Shown: positions 1 through 8,965, counted from the first letter of the stretch. The stretch is 64,000 bases of DNA from UBA10649 sp965227045 (GCA_965227045.1 OZ245718.1:3348001-3412000), one strand, 5' to 3'. Program-made: numbers and translations. The notes: a model not told the origin generated them from the sequence alone.

Positions 1-470
1 GCTTCGTCGACACCATCGGCTCGGACCACGTGCCGCGTCACCGCTCCTTCAAGGAGAAGGACATCTGGACCGCGTCCGCCGGCTTCCCCGGCATGGAGAA
101 CCTCCTGCCGACGATGCTGTCGAGCGGCTTCCACGAGCGCGGCCTGCCGTTGACGCGGATCGCCGAGGTCACCGCCTCTCGTCCTGCGCAGCTGTTCGGC
201 ATGTATCCGAAGAAGGGCGTCATCCAGGTCGGATCCGACGCCGACTTCGCGATCGTCGACCTCAACGAGTCCTACGAGATCGCCGCGGCCGACCAGTTCT
301 CCGCATCGGAGTACACGCCGTGGGAGGCCTGGCAGATGAAGGGCCGGGTCCGGCACACGATTCTGCGCGGGGAGACCGTGTTCTCCGTCGGTCGCGCCTT
401 CGGTACCCCGACCGGTGAGTTCATCTCCCGTCGCTACAGCGGCGAAGCAGCATTGGCGGTGAACGCATGA
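1..470 (+). CDS. Amidohydrolase of the hydantoinase/dihydropyrimidinase type, C-terminal part only
   Basis: The reading frame is open from base 3, so the gene starts outside the window and only about 155 C-terminal residues are visible. The fragment begins in an IGSDHVP motif, the metal-binding aspartate region of cyclic amidohydrolases, and continues with an ASRPAQLFGMYPKKG-type stretch and a DADFAIVDL strand typical of the C-terminal beta-sandwich of hydantoinase, dihydropyrimidinase and allantoinase. These enzymes open cyclic amide rings in the cytoplasm. Its stop overlaps the next ATG by four bases (ATGA), so the two are probably translationally coupled. A ring-opening hydrolase followed by an amidase fits breakdown of a nitrogen-containing ring, but the substrate cannot be read from this fragment. 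Confidence 0.85.
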   Translation, partial: FVDTIGSDHVPRHRSFKEKDIWTASAGFPGMENLLPTMLSSGFHERGLPLTRIAEVTASRPAQLFGMYPKKGVIQVGSDADFAIVDLNESYEIAAADQFSASEYTPWEAWQMKGRVRHTILRGETVFSVGRAFGTPTGEFISRRYSGEAALAVNA

Positions 471-1156
471 GCAACCCGTGGGACGACGTGATCAGCGCCG
501 AGGACCTCGAGCGCTACGACAAGGCTGGCTTTGGTCGTCCGTCCGGCATGGGCACCAAGCCCGCGCTGCTGATCATCGACGTGCAGTACCGCACGCTCGG
601 CGACTCGCCCAAGCCCTTCGATGAGGCGATCAAGGACTACTCCACCGCCGTCGGCCAGGCCGGCTGGGACGCCGTCGATCAGATCGAGAAGTTGCTCGTT
701 GCCTTCCGAGCGGCGGGACATCCGGTGCTGTACCCGCACGTTGCGCCCAAGCTTGCCTACGACGCCGGCACGCTCGGCGCGAAGGTGCCGTCGATCATGT
801 CGATCCCCGAGCAGGGGTACAAGATTCCGGACCGGCTCGCCCCCCGCCCTGACGACATCATGCTGCCCAAGAAGCACCCCAGCGCATTCTTCGGGACCCC
901 GCTCGTGAGCTACCTGATCGACCTCGGCGTCGACACTCTCATCGTGACCGGCTGCAGCACCAGCGGCTGCGTTCGCGGCACCGTGGTCGACGGCTTCGCC
1001 TACAACTTCAAGGCGATCGTCCCCCACGACGCGGTCTACGACCGAAGCGACCTCGTCCACAAGGTGAACCTCTTCGACATGGGCCAGAAGTACGCCGACG
1101 TCATGAGCACCGACGACGTCATCGCGAAGATCGGCTCGCTCGAGGGGAGTGGCTGA
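467..1156 (+). CDS. Isochorismatase-family cysteine hydrolase (amidase-like)
   Basis: This 229-residue protein has the isochorismatase fold. The catalytic aspartate is D38 in LLIIDVQ, the lysine is K135 or K136 in MLPKKHPSAF, and the nucleophilic cysteine is most likely C168 in TGCSTSGCVRG. The long N-terminus and the SGCVRGTVVDG signature are closest to N-carbamoylsarcosine amidase and maleamate amidohydrolase types, which hydrolyse small linear amides or carbamoyl compounds. The start overlaps the upstream amidohydrolase stop by four bases. A likely role is hydrolysis of the linear amide released by the preceding ring-opening enzyme; the exact substrate is inference. Confidence 0.85.
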   Translation: MSNPWDDVISAEDLERYDKAGFGRPSGMGTKPALLIIDVQYRTLGDSPKPFDEAIKDYSTAVGQAGWDAVDQIEKLLVAFRAAGHPVLYPHVAPKLAYDAGTLGAKVPSIMSIPEQGYKIPDRLAPRPDDIMLPKKHPSAFFGTPLVSYLIDLGVDTLIVTGCSTSGCVRGTVVDGFAYNFKAIVPHDAVYDRSDLVHKVNLFDMGQKYADVMSTDDVIAKIGSLEGSG

Positions 1157-1157
1157 C

Positions 1158-1526
1158 ATGTACTCGATCAACTGGAGCCAGGTTCCCGAGACGGCACACC
1201 TGCCGAACAACTTCCGCAATGCGGTCGCCGGCAAGGAGATGGGCGTCAACCGCATCCGCTGGGTGCACCCGACCTCCCTTCCCGCGCACATTCACGAGGA
1301 CGCCGAGAAGGCGATCGTCGTGATCCAGGGCGCGATCTCGTTCACCATCAACGGCGAGGAGCTCACCCTCGGCGAGGGCGACGTCGCTGTCGTGCCGCGC
1401 AACGCCGTCCACTCGGGCCACAGCATCGAGGGCGAGGCCGTCTTCATCGAGGTGTTCGCGCCGCTGCGCATCGAGAACCTCGCCTCGTTCCTCGGCGACA
1501 CCTCCGTCACGATCGTGGAGGCCTGA
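1158..1526 (+). CDS. Small cupin-domain protein
   Basis: A 122-residue single-domain cupin. The conserved barrel motifs are visible as HIHEDAEKAIVVIQG (metal-ligand His, His and Glu) and GDVAVVPRNAVHSG (second motif with a His). I chose the ATG at 1158 because a GAGGGGAG ribosome-binding sequence lies about eight bases before it; the GTG at 1149 is part of that sequence. Small cupins of this kind bind a metal and act as isomerases, dioxygenases or binding proteins in catabolic operons. It lies tightly between the amidase and the MBL-fold hydrolase, so it is probably part of the same pathway. No specific reaction can be assigned. Confidence 0.8.
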   Translation: MYSINWSQVPETAHLPNNFRNAVAGKEMGVNRIRWVHPTSLPAHIHEDAEKAIVVIQGAISFTINGEELTLGEGDVAVVPRNAVHSGHSIEGEAVFIEVFAPLRIENLASFLGDTSVTIVEA

Positions 1527-1527
1527 C

Positions 1528-2391
1528 ATGGCACGGCAGCAGGTAAGCCCGCGGGTCGTCGTCGAGACCGAGCACTATGGCAGCAACAACTCGATCGTCG
1601 TCGGCGACGACGGCCTGATCCACGTCGATTCACCGCACCTGCTGTCCGACGCCAAGGCGTGGGCCGAGTTCGCGTCGACGCTCGGCACGACGCGGTTCAT
1701 CGTCAACACCGACCACCATCCCGATCACACCATCGGCAACTTCATGATCCCCGGGGAGGTGGTCGGCCACCGGGTCACGCGCGAGCGACTGCTCGCCGAG
1801 CCACCGACGATGCAGTACCTCCAGGACCTGCTCGCCCGTCTGGATCCCGACGGCGTGCAGTACCTCGATGGGTACTCGGTTCGCGTTCCCAACGTGGTGT
1901 TCGACACGGCCATGACGCTGCACGTCGCCGGCGCATCCGTAGAGCTCACGCATCACCGCGGGCACACGCGGAACAGCGTGATCGCGTACATGCCCGAGGA
2001 CAAGGTCATCTTCACTGGCGACGTGGTCTGCGAGGTCGGCCTGCCGTCCTTCCAGGACTCACGCCTGGTCGACTGGTTCGACGCACTCGACTTCGTCGAG
2101 ACATATGACTTCGACATCTTGGTGCCCGGCCACGGCCAGGTCACCGATCGCTCCGGTGTCGATAGGTACAGGCAAATGGGACGAGCCGTGGTGGCAGACG
2201 TTGCGGATCGCATTGCCAAGGGCCAGCAAGAAGAGCAAGTCGTGGCTGAGGTCCGGTTCGAGGACAACATCCACGTCGAAACACCCACCAATGCGGGCTA
2301 TCCGGACCACCTCATCGAATGGTTCCAGACGAAGTCCATCTCCCGCATTTACGAAGACCTGCTCGAGACCCCAACTCTCGCGCATCGGTAG
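1528..2391 (+). CDS. MBL-fold metallo-hydrolase
   Basis: A 287-residue metallo-beta-lactamase-fold protein. Metal-site motifs are TDHHPDH (residues 61-67), HHRGHTRNS, FTGD and VPGHG, in the usual order. In the first motif the canonical first histidine position is aspartate D62, although HxDH (H64, D66, H67) is intact, so this belongs to a variant group of the family. A C-terminal helical tail of about 60 residues follows the core. Family members include thioesterases, lactonases and ring hydrolases. It starts one base after the cupin stop and belongs to the same transcription unit; a hydrolytic step in the catabolic pathway is likely but unproven. Confidence 0.82.
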   Translation: MARQQVSPRVVVETEHYGSNNSIVVGDDGLIHVDSPHLLSDAKAWAEFASTLGTTRFIVNTDHHPDHTIGNFMIPGEVVGHRVTRERLLAEPPTMQYLQDLLARLDPDGVQYLDGYSVRVPNVVFDTAMTLHVAGASVELTHHRGHTRNSVIAYMPEDKVIFTGDVVCEVGLPSFQDSRLVDWFDALDFVETYDFDILVPGHGQVTDRSGVDRYRQMGRAVVADVADRIAKGQQEEQVVAEVRFEDNIHVETPTNAGYPDHLIEWFQTKSISRIYEDLLETPTLAHR

Positions 2392-2456
2392 CTCGCTGCC
2401 GGCAACCACAGCAAGTCACAAGGTAAGAACTACCAACGGGAAGATACGGAGATAAC

Positions 2457-3659
2457 ATGCGCAAACGTCAAATGCTGTTCGCGGTACCCGCGATCAGCGC
2501 CGCACTGCTTCTCGCAGCTTGCGGTTCCAGCTCGAGCAGCGACAGCAGCTCCTCTGCTGCCGCAACCGAGGCGCCAGCATCCGCTGCCGCCAGCACCGAG
2601 GCCAGCATGGCCGCCAGCGATGCTGCGGATCCGTTGGCAGCAGTCAAGGCGGCAATCGATGCCGCCAAGGCCGTGCCCAGCACCGAGGAGCTCGGTGAGC
2701 CGATCGACGTCAAGTCCCTCGCGGGCAAGACGATCTACAGCATCCCGATCGACAGCAAGCTGGAGTTCTACCAGGTTGGCGAGAATGCGATGAAGGCAAT
2801 CGCCGAAGAGGCCGGACTGAAGTACGTGACGTTCCCCGCGGACGGCACACCGACGTCATTCCAGCAGGGCTTCGCGCAGGCCATCAGCGCCGGCGCCGGT
2901 GCGATCCTCCTGAACGGCCCGCTGCCGGAGAGCCTGGCCCCGCAGATTGCGGACGCCAAGGCTGCAGGCATCCCCGTCATCCCGCTCCACCTCTCGGACT
3001 CCAGCGAGCCCGCGCTGCCCGACACGCCGTACGAGGCATTCGCCCCGTTCAACCTCGGCGCTGAGCTGGCAACCCAGTACGCCATCATGGACCTGGACGG
3101 CGAGCCTGTGAACGCTCTCGTCATCGAGGCCTCGGGTACCGGTCCGTCTGACGGCATGGTCAAGACGATCACCGACACCCTCGCAAGCCAGGGACCCGAG
3201 GGGTCCTCGGTCGTCGCGACGATCAACTCCCAGGTGCCGCAGTGGTCCACGGAGATCCAGCCTGCAGTGCAGTCCGCACTGCTCAAGGATCCGTCGATCA
3301 ACGCGGTCATCCCGATCTACGACTCGATGGCGCTCTTCGCGGTACCCGGCATCACGCAGGCCGCTCCCGATAGCAACATCGGCGTCTACTCCTTCAATGG
3401 AACGCCCGCGGTCATGAAGATGATCAAGGACGGCGTCGTCCGCATGGACGCGGCAGAGAACCCCGACTGGGTCTCCTACGTGAACCTGGACACGGCGTTC
3501 CGCGCCATGCTCGGTGCTACCCCGATCCCGGGAGTGGCCGGTCCGCTGCGCGTCATCGACGCAACCAACGTCGACGAGACCGGCAACCCGCCGGAGAGTG
3601 GCAAGGGCTTCGGCGATCAGTACCCCGCCGCATACAAGACCCTCTGGGGCCTTGGATGA
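2457..3659 (+). CDS. ABC transporter substrate-binding lipoprotein, ribose/sugar type
   Basis: A 400-residue exported protein with a lipoprotein signal peptide ending in the lipobox LLAAC, followed by a Ser/Ala-rich tether and then a periplasmic-binding-protein type 1 fold (RbsB-like). It is expected to sit lipid-anchored on the outer face of the membrane and deliver ligand to the permease encoded two genes downstream. Lipobox, binding domain, ATPase and permease follow in the classic order. The stop overlaps the ATPase start (ATGA). Although the fold is sugar-binding, such importers in actinobacterial catabolic clusters also take cyclic alcohols, nucleosides and similar molecules, so the ligand is open. 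A ribosome-binding sequence (ACGGAGA) precedes the ATG. Confidence 0.9.
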   Translation: MRKRQMLFAVPAISAALLLAACGSSSSSDSSSSAAATEAPASAAASTEASMAASDAADPLAAVKAAIDAAKAVPSTEELGEPIDVKSLAGKTIYSIPIDSKLEFYQVGENAMKAIAEEAGLKYVTFPADGTPTSFQQGFAQAISAGAGAILLNGPLPESLAPQIADAKAAGIPVIPLHLSDSSEPALPDTPYEAFAPFNLGAELATQYAIMDLDGEPVNALVIEASGTGPSDGMVKTITDTLASQGPEGSSVVATINSQVPQWSTEIQPAVQSALLKDPSINAVIPIYDSMALFAVPGITQAAPDSNIGVYSFNGTPAVMKMIKDGVVRMDAAENPDWVSYVNLDTAFRAMLGATPIPGVAGPLRVIDATNVDETGNPPESGKGFGDQYPAAYKTLWGLG

Positions 3660-5239
3660 GCTTGGCTCACAACGAGAACGGTGGGGGCGCCAATGGCGCC
3701 CCCACCGGGCTCGCCCTGCTCCGGGTCGTCGGGCTGTCGAAGGCCTTCAGCGGCGTGCCGGCCCTTCGCGAGGTCGACTTCGAGATCGCTCCCGGTGAGG
3801 TGCACGGACTGCTGGGAGCCAACGGCTGCGGCAAGTCGACGCTCATCAAGATCCTGGCGGGCTTCCATCAGGCCGATGCCGGGCAGATCTTCGTCAACGG
3901 TCGCGAGGTGTCCTTGCCCATGGGACCCCGAGGCCTTCGCGACTACGGCATGGCGTTCGTGCATCAGGACCTGGGCCTGGTGGGCGAGTCGACCGTGCTC
4001 GAGCACATGGCCCTTGACGCGTACGGCCCCCGCGGCGGCCTGACCCGCATCTCGTGGCGCAAGGAACGATCGCGGGTCGACGAGCTGCTTGCCCGCTTCG
4101 AGGTCGATGTCGATCCGATGGCGACCATCGACACCCTGTCTCCTGTCCAGCGCGCGATGGTGGCAGTCGTCCGCGCGGTCGGCGACCAGGAGGCCTCGGA
4201 CAGCGACGTCGAGCGCCACGGCCGCATCCTCGTACTCGACGAACCGACCGTCTTCCTGCCTCGTGACGAAGTCGAGCTGCTGTTCGCGCTCCTTCGCCGC
4301 TTGAAGGCACAAGGAGACTCCGTTCTCCTCGTCTCGCACGACCTCGACGAGGTCCTTCGCGCGACCGACCGCCTTGCTGTTCTGCGCGACGGACGACTCG
4401 TCGGGTCTCGCGAGACCAAGGACATCACCCGCCAGGGCGTCGTCGAGCTGATCCTGGGCGCCCATGACGAGCACGTTCCGCACGAGGCAGCAGTCGTGCG
4501 TGAGGATCTCGCGCCCCTGCTGTCGGCGGCCGACATCGCAGGCGACCGGGTGCGGGGCCTGTCCTTGGACCTTCGCTCAGGGGAGGTCGTGGGTGTCACG
4601 GGCCTGGCCGGCTCGGGCTTCGAGGAGCTGCCCGAACTGCTCTTCGGTGCACGGAAACTGCGGGCCGGCTCGATTGCCGTGAACGGCGTGATCGTCAAGC
4701 GGCCATCCCCGGGCGAGCTCATGGCTCTGGGTGTGGTCCTCATCCCCTCGGACCGCAAGAAGGAGGGAGCAGCACAGGGCCTGACGGTCACCGAGAACCT
4801 GTCGATCCCCTTCCTGGCCGAGTACGCAGGTGGCTGGCGGCTCAGCTGGAAGCACCTTCGCGAGCAGGCGTTCGCCATCTGCCGTCGGCTGAACGTCAAG
4901 CCGCTCAACCCCGACCTCAACTTCGGCAACCTCAGCGGCGGCAACCAGCAGAAGGCGCTCATCGGCAAGTGGCTCCAGACGAGCCCTGCGGTGATGCTGC
5001 TCAACGAACCGACCCAGGGCGTCGACATCGGTGCGCGCAAGGAGATCTTCCGACTGGTCAGGGCCGCAGTCGCCGACGGCATGGCCGTCCTGTGCTGCAC
5101 GTCCGACTACGAGCAGCTCGTGGAGATGGCGGATCGGGTCATCGTGCTGAACGACGGTCGGATGCAACACCAGCTGTACGGGTCAGACATCACCAAGGAT
5201 CAATTGGCGGCATCCATCTACTCCGAGGAAGCGGCATGA
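3656..5239 (+). CDS. Sugar-type ABC transporter ATP-binding protein with two ABC domains
   Basis: A 527-residue fused double ATPase of the RbsA/MglA kind. Domain 1 has an intact Walker A (GANGCGKST, about residue 54) and Walker B (LVLDEPT), but its signature is degenerate (DTLSPVQRA). Domain 2 lacks a Walker A lysine (GLAGSGFEE) but keeps the signature LSGGNQQ; its Walker B reads LLNEPT, with Asn where Asp is usual. Such complementary asymmetry is common in this family and leaves one composite active site. It powers the import system made by its neighbours. The first 20 residues are low complexity because the DNA there forms a strong hairpin at 3680-3706. The start overlaps the upstream stop and the end overlaps the permease start. 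Confidence 0.92.
   Translation: MSLAHNENGGGANGAPTGLALLRVVGLSKAFSGVPALREVDFEIAPGEVHGLLGANGCGKSTLIKILAGFHQADAGQIFVNGREVSLPMGPRGLRDYGMAFVHQDLGLVGESTVLEHMALDAYGPRGGLTRISWRKERSRVDELLARFEVDVDPMATIDTLSPVQRAMVAVVRAVGDQEASDSDVERHGRILVLDEPTVFLPRDEVELLFALLRRLKAQGDSVLLVSHDLDEVLRATDRLAVLRDGRLVGSRETKDITRQGVVELILGAHDEHVPHEAAVVREDLAPLLSAADIAGDRVRGLSLDLRSGEVVGVTGLAGSGFEELPELLFGARKLRAGSIAVNGVIVKRPSPGELMALGVVLIPSDRKKEGAAQGLTVTENLSIPFLAEYAGGWRLSWKHLREQAFAICRRLNVKPLNPDLNFGNLSGGNQQKALIGKWLQTSPAVMLLNEPTQGVDIGARKEIFRLVRAAVADGMAVLCCTSDYEQLVEMADRVIVLNDGRMQHQLYGSDITKDQLAASIYSEEAA
3680..3706 (+). promoter_or_regulatory. Perfect GC-rich hairpin at the start of the ABC ATPase gene
   Basis: A perfect 12-bp inverted repeat (3680-3691 and 3695-3706, arm GGTGGGGGCGCC) with a three-base loop lies 21 bases after the end of the binding-protein gene and inside the first codons of the ATPase gene. 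There is no T-run after it. A hairpin here could protect the 3' end of the binding-protein mRNA or partly stop transcription, giving more binding protein than ATPase. The structure is seen directly; the function is inference. Confidence 0.55.
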
Positions 5240-6264
5240 CAACGACAGATAACTCGGCAGGCGACGCATCCGCAGCCTCGAACACGAGGATGGCCAAGAA
5301 GGGATTCTTCAGCGACCCGGAGCGCTTCGCGCTCATCGGCGTGTGGCTGGTCCTCATCGCCTTCTTCATCATCATGGTGCCGAACACGTTCCCGACGATG
5401 GCGAACCTGTCGAACATGCTGGGTTCGCAGGCCGTCCTGCTGATCCTCGCCCTCGGCCTGATCATCCCGCTGCGGGCGAACATCTACGACCTGTCCGTGG
5501 CCGCCGTCCTCACGCTCTCCGCGGTGATCGTGGCGTCCTTCTACGTGAACTTCGGCTGGCCGCTGTGGCAGGCGGCGATCCTCGCGCTCGTCGCCGGGAT
5601 GTTTGTGGGAGTGGTGAACGGCTTCATCGTCACCAGGTTCGACATCGACCCGTTCATCGTCACGCTGGGCATCGGCACCGTGGTGCTCGGCGTCACCTAC
5701 ATCATCTCCGAGTCGCGCACGATCAGCGGCGTCGATCCAGTGCTGTCAAAGGTCATGCTCTCCAAGCCGTTCCTCGGCATCCCACTCGACTTCTACTATG
5801 CGCTCGCCCTGTGCTTCATCGTGTGGTTCGTGTTCGAGTACACGGCCTTCGGCCAGCGCCTGCTCTTCATCGGCCAGAATCCCGACGTCGCTCGCCTCAA
5901 CGGCGTCGCCGTGCCGAAGCTGCGCTGGATCGCGCTCATCTGCTCGGCGACGGTCGCCTCGCTCGCGGGCATCGTCTACGTCGGGACGACCCTGAGCGCC
6001 GACCCAGTATCGGGAGGCGGGTTCCTGCTGCCCGCCTTCGCTGCGGCATTCCTGGGATCGACGACCATCCGCATCGGCCGGTTCAATCCGTGGGGGACAC
6101 TGATTGCCGTCTACTTCCTCGTGACGGGTATCACCGGTCTTCAGCTCATGGGCGCGCAGCAGTACGTGCAGCAGCTCTTCTACGGTGGCGCGCTTGTCAT
6201 CGCCGTCGTACTGTCAAAGATCGTTCGCTCCCGAAGCGAAAAGAAGCGACTGGTCATCCAATAG
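5236..6264 (+). CDS. Sugar-type ABC transporter permease
   Basis: A 342-residue integral membrane protein with about eight to ten hydrophobic segments, resembling RbsC-type permeases (BPD_transp_2 family). The cytoplasmic loop motif GQNPDVARLNGV matches the family's EAA-like coupling segment, usually GxNxxAARLSGI. A soluble N-terminus of about 35 residues precedes the first membrane span. The start overlaps the ATPase stop by four bases. With the upstream binding lipoprotein and ATPase it completes one importer. A gap of about 55 bases then separates it from the alcohol dehydrogenase. Confidence 0.92.
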   Translation: MTTTDNSAGDASAASNTRMAKKGFFSDPERFALIGVWLVLIAFFIIMVPNTFPTMANLSNMLGSQAVLLILALGLIIPLRANIYDLSVAAVLTLSAVIVASFYVNFGWPLWQAAILALVAGMFVGVVNGFIVTRFDIDPFIVTLGIGTVVLGVTYIISESRTISGVDPVLSKVMLSKPFLGIPLDFYYALALCFIVWFVFEYTAFGQRLLFIGQNPDVARLNGVAVPKLRWIALICSATVASLAGIVYVGTTLSADPVSGGGFLLPAFAAAFLGSTTIRIGRFNPWGTLIAVYFLVTGITGLQLMGAQQYVQQLFYGGALVIAVVLSKIVRSRSEKKRLVIQ

Positions 6265-6319
6265 CAACTCCCGGCAATCCACTCGAGTTCCGAACAACTG
6301 TCACGAAAGGTCGACATCA

Positions 6320-7432
6320 ATGAAGGCGCAAGGCTCGGTACTGTTTGAGGTCGGTGGCAAGTGGACCGTCGAGGAGCTCGAGCTCGACGATCCGAAGGAC
6401 CACGAAGTACTCGTTCAGGTGATGGCCAGCGGGCTGTGCCATTCCGACGACCACTTCCAGACGGGCGACATCCCCGTCACGCTTCCGCTGGTTGGCGGCC
6501 ACGAGGGCGCCGGCGTGGTGCTGAAGGTCGGATCGAAGGTCAGCCGCGTGAAGGTCGGCGATCATGTCGCGACGCTGTTCATTCCCGCCTGCGGCACGTG
6601 CAAGTACTGCGCCCGCGGCATGTCGTACATCTGCAACAACGGCGCCGGCATGGAGCACGGCCTCGCCATGGACGACACCGCGCGGTTCCACCTCGCCGAC
6701 GGCACGGGCATCGGCGCGGTCACACGCCTGGGCAGCTGGGCCAACTACCTCGTGTGCCACGAGACCCAGACCGTGAAGATCCCGGACGACGTGCCCTTCG
6801 ACGTGGCATGCCTGGTGTCCTGCGGCGTGGCCACCGGCTGGGGTGCCGCGGTGAACGGCGGGCCCGTGCGCGCTGGTGACGTCGTCCTCGTGATGGGCGT
6901 CGGCGGCGTGGGCATGAACGCCGTTCAGGGCGCGAAGCACGCGGGAGCTGACCACATCATCGTGGCCGAGCCGGTCGAGTGGAAGCGCAACGCTGCGCTC
7001 GACTTCGGTGCCACCGACGTCTACCCAAGCGTCGCCGAGGCGCGCGAGCGCATCGACCACCTCACCAACGGTCAGGGCGTCGACGTTGCGATCGTGACGG
7101 TCGGTCGCGTTGATGGTGACCTCCTCGGCGAGGCCTTCGAGGCGACCGGCAAGTCGGGCACCTGCGTGCTCGCCGCTGTCGGATCGCACGACAAGGGGAT
7201 CGCGATCAGCCCGCAGGACTTCACGAACTTCGCCAAGAAGCTCCAGGGGGTCATGTACGGACTGTGCAATCCGGTCGTGGACATCCCGCGCCTGCTGCAG
7301 ATGTACAAGGACGGCCGGCTCAAGCTCGACGAGCTCGTGACCACCCGCTACGACGTCACGCAAATCAACGAGGCCTACGCCGACATGCACGCGGGCAAGA
7401 ACATCCGCGGCGTCGTCGTCCACTCTCACTAG
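6320..7432 (+). CDS. Zinc-dependent alcohol dehydrogenase, mycofactocin/NDMA-dependent type
   Basis: A 370-residue medium-chain dehydrogenase. Visible features are LCHSD and GGHEGAG for the catalytic zinc, CGTCKYCARGMSYIC for the structural zinc, and the Rossmann motif GVGGVGMNA. The insert AMDDTARFHLADG and the overall sequence match the NDMA-dependent alcohol dehydrogenase group, whose tightly bound nicotinamide is thought to be reoxidised by mycofactocin rather than exchanged. That fits the mft locus 10 kb downstream. I chose the ATG at 6320, preceded by GAAAGG. It would oxidise an alcohol to an aldehyde, which the next gene product could turn into an acid. Confidence 0.9.
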   Translation: MKAQGSVLFEVGGKWTVEELELDDPKDHEVLVQVMASGLCHSDDHFQTGDIPVTLPLVGGHEGAGVVLKVGSKVSRVKVGDHVATLFIPACGTCKYCARGMSYICNNGAGMEHGLAMDDTARFHLADGTGIGAVTRLGSWANYLVCHETQTVKIPDDVPFDVACLVSCGVATGWGAAVNGGPVRAGDVVLVMGVGGVGMNAVQGAKHAGADHIIVAEPVEWKRNAALDFGATDVYPSVAEARERIDHLTNGQGVDVAIVTVGRVDGDLLGEAFEATGKSGTCVLAAVGSHDKGIAISPQDFTNFAKKLQGVMYGLCNPVVDIPRLLQMYKDGRLKLDELVTTRYDVTQINEAYADMHAGKNIRGVVVHSH

Positions 7433-7469
7433 TCGTTCCACCCGCCAACGCATACGTCTGGAGAACCAC

Positions 7470-8957
7470 ATGACTGCCACCACGCTTGCCGCCCCCGATC
7501 CGGCCACCGCCATAAGGCGCACTCGGCTGCTCATCGATGGCGAATGGGTCGACGCGGCCGACGGCGCCGAGTTCGACGTGTTCAACCCGTCCACGGGGGA
7601 GGTCATGTGCCGCGTTGCGGAGGCCGGCCCCGAGGACGTCAACAGGGCCGTGGCGGCCGCCCGTCGTGCCTTCGAGTTCGGCCCGTGGCGGACGATGTCA
7701 CCGCTCGACCGGTCCAAGGCCATCTGGCGCCTTGGCGATCTCATCACCGCGCATGCCGACGAGATTGCCAAGGTCGAGACCCTCGATCAGGGCAAGCCGT
7801 TCGGATACTCGCTGCACGGCGATGTCCCGTCCGCGGCCAATCTCTTCTACTACATGTCGGGATTCGCCACCAAGGTCGAAGGCGACGTCATCCCGATCTC
7901 GGCACCGGGCAACTGGCACGCCTACACGACTCGCGAGGCGGTCGGAGTCGTCGGGCTCATCGTTCCGTGGAATTTCCCCCTGGTGATCGCGTCGTGGAAG
8001 GTTGCGCCCGCGCTTGCGGCCGGCAACACCGTGGTGCTCAAGCCTTCGGAGATGACGCCGCTCTCGGCGCTGCTCATGGGTGAGCTCGCGCTGGAAGCAG
8101 GCATCCCGCCCGGCGTCCTGAACATCGTGCCCGGCTTCGGTGCCCGCGCTGGCCAGACGCTGACCGAGCACCCTGACGTCGACAAGATCTCGTTCACCGG
8201 ATCCACGGCGACGGGCCGGCGAATCATCGACGCGTCGAAGGGCAATCTCAAGCGACTGACGCTCGAACTCGGCGGCAAGAGCGCGAACATGATCTTCCCC
8301 GACGCCGACCTCGACGCGGCGATCCAAGGGTCGGCTGCGGGAATCTTCTTCAACGCGGGCCAGGCCTGCGCGGCAGCGTCGCGGCTCTACGTCCACGCGG
8401 ATGTCTACGACTACGTCGTCGAGGGCATCGCCGAGGTCGCGCGCGGCATCAAGGTCGGCGACGGCTTCGACCCGACGAGCGAGATCGGACCGCTCGCGAG
8501 CCTGGAGCACCTGAACCGGGTCAGCGGCTACCTGCAGAGCGGCTTCGACGAGGGCGCTCGCGCCCTCACCGGCGGCACTCGACTGGGGGAGACGGGCTAC
8601 TACGTCGCGCCGACCGTCTTCGCCGACGTCACCGAGTCGCACCGAATCGTGCGGGAGGAGATCTTCGGCCCGGTCGTCGTTGCGCAGAAGTTCACCGACG
8701 AGGCCGAGGTACTGGCCGCGGCGAACAACTCGCAGTACGGACTCGCCGGAGCCGTATGGACAAAAGACATCAGCCGCGCTCATAGAGTTGCGTCCAAGGT
8801 CCGCACCGGGACGATGTGGATCAACTGCTACGGCGTCTTTGACCCGGCCCTGCCGTTCGGCGGGTTCAAGGAATCCGGTTGGGGGCGAGAGATGGGGCAC
8901 GAGGTTCTTCATCACTACACCGAGGTGAAGACCGTCGTCGTCAATCTCGACGCCTGA
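7470..8957 (+). CDS. NAD(P)-dependent aldehyde dehydrogenase
   Basis: A full-length 495-residue ALDH-superfamily enzyme. The general base E266 lies in LELGGKSAN and the catalytic cysteine C300 in NAGQACAAASR; the PWNFPLVI cofactor strand and the C-terminal PFGGFKESGWGRE motif are present. It oxidises an aldehyde to the carboxylic acid. It lies 37 bases after the alcohol dehydrogenase, so the two probably act in sequence (alcohol to aldehyde to acid). The substrate is not identifiable from sequence alone. Confidence 0.92.
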   Translation: MTATTLAAPDPATAIRRTRLLIDGEWVDAADGAEFDVFNPSTGEVMCRVAEAGPEDVNRAVAAARRAFEFGPWRTMSPLDRSKAIWRLGDLITAHADEIAKVETLDQGKPFGYSLHGDVPSAANLFYYMSGFATKVEGDVIPISAPGNWHAYTTREAVGVVGLIVPWNFPLVIASWKVAPALAAGNTVVLKPSEMTPLSALLMGELALEAGIPPGVLNIVPGFGARAGQTLTEHPDVDKISFTGSTATGRRIIDASKGNLKRLTLELGGKSANMIFPDADLDAAIQGSAAGIFFNAGQACAAASRLYVHADVYDYVVEGIAEVARGIKVGDGFDPTSEIGPLASLEHLNRVSGYLQSGFDEGARALTGGTRLGETGYYVAPTVFADVTESHRIVREEIFGPVVVAQKFTDEAEVLAAANNSQYGLAGAVWTKDISRAHRVASKVRTGTMWINCYGVFDPALPFGGFKESGWGREMGHEVLHHYTEVKTVVVNLDA

Positions 8958-8965
8958 TCTCGACG

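Noticed and set aside
434..1291. Long antisense open frames (for example 434-1291, 6317-7771, 9640-11085, 42490-44127, 58728-60341)
   Set aside because: They mirror high-G+C coding genes on the other strand, are rich in Arg/Ala/Gly/His and match no family.
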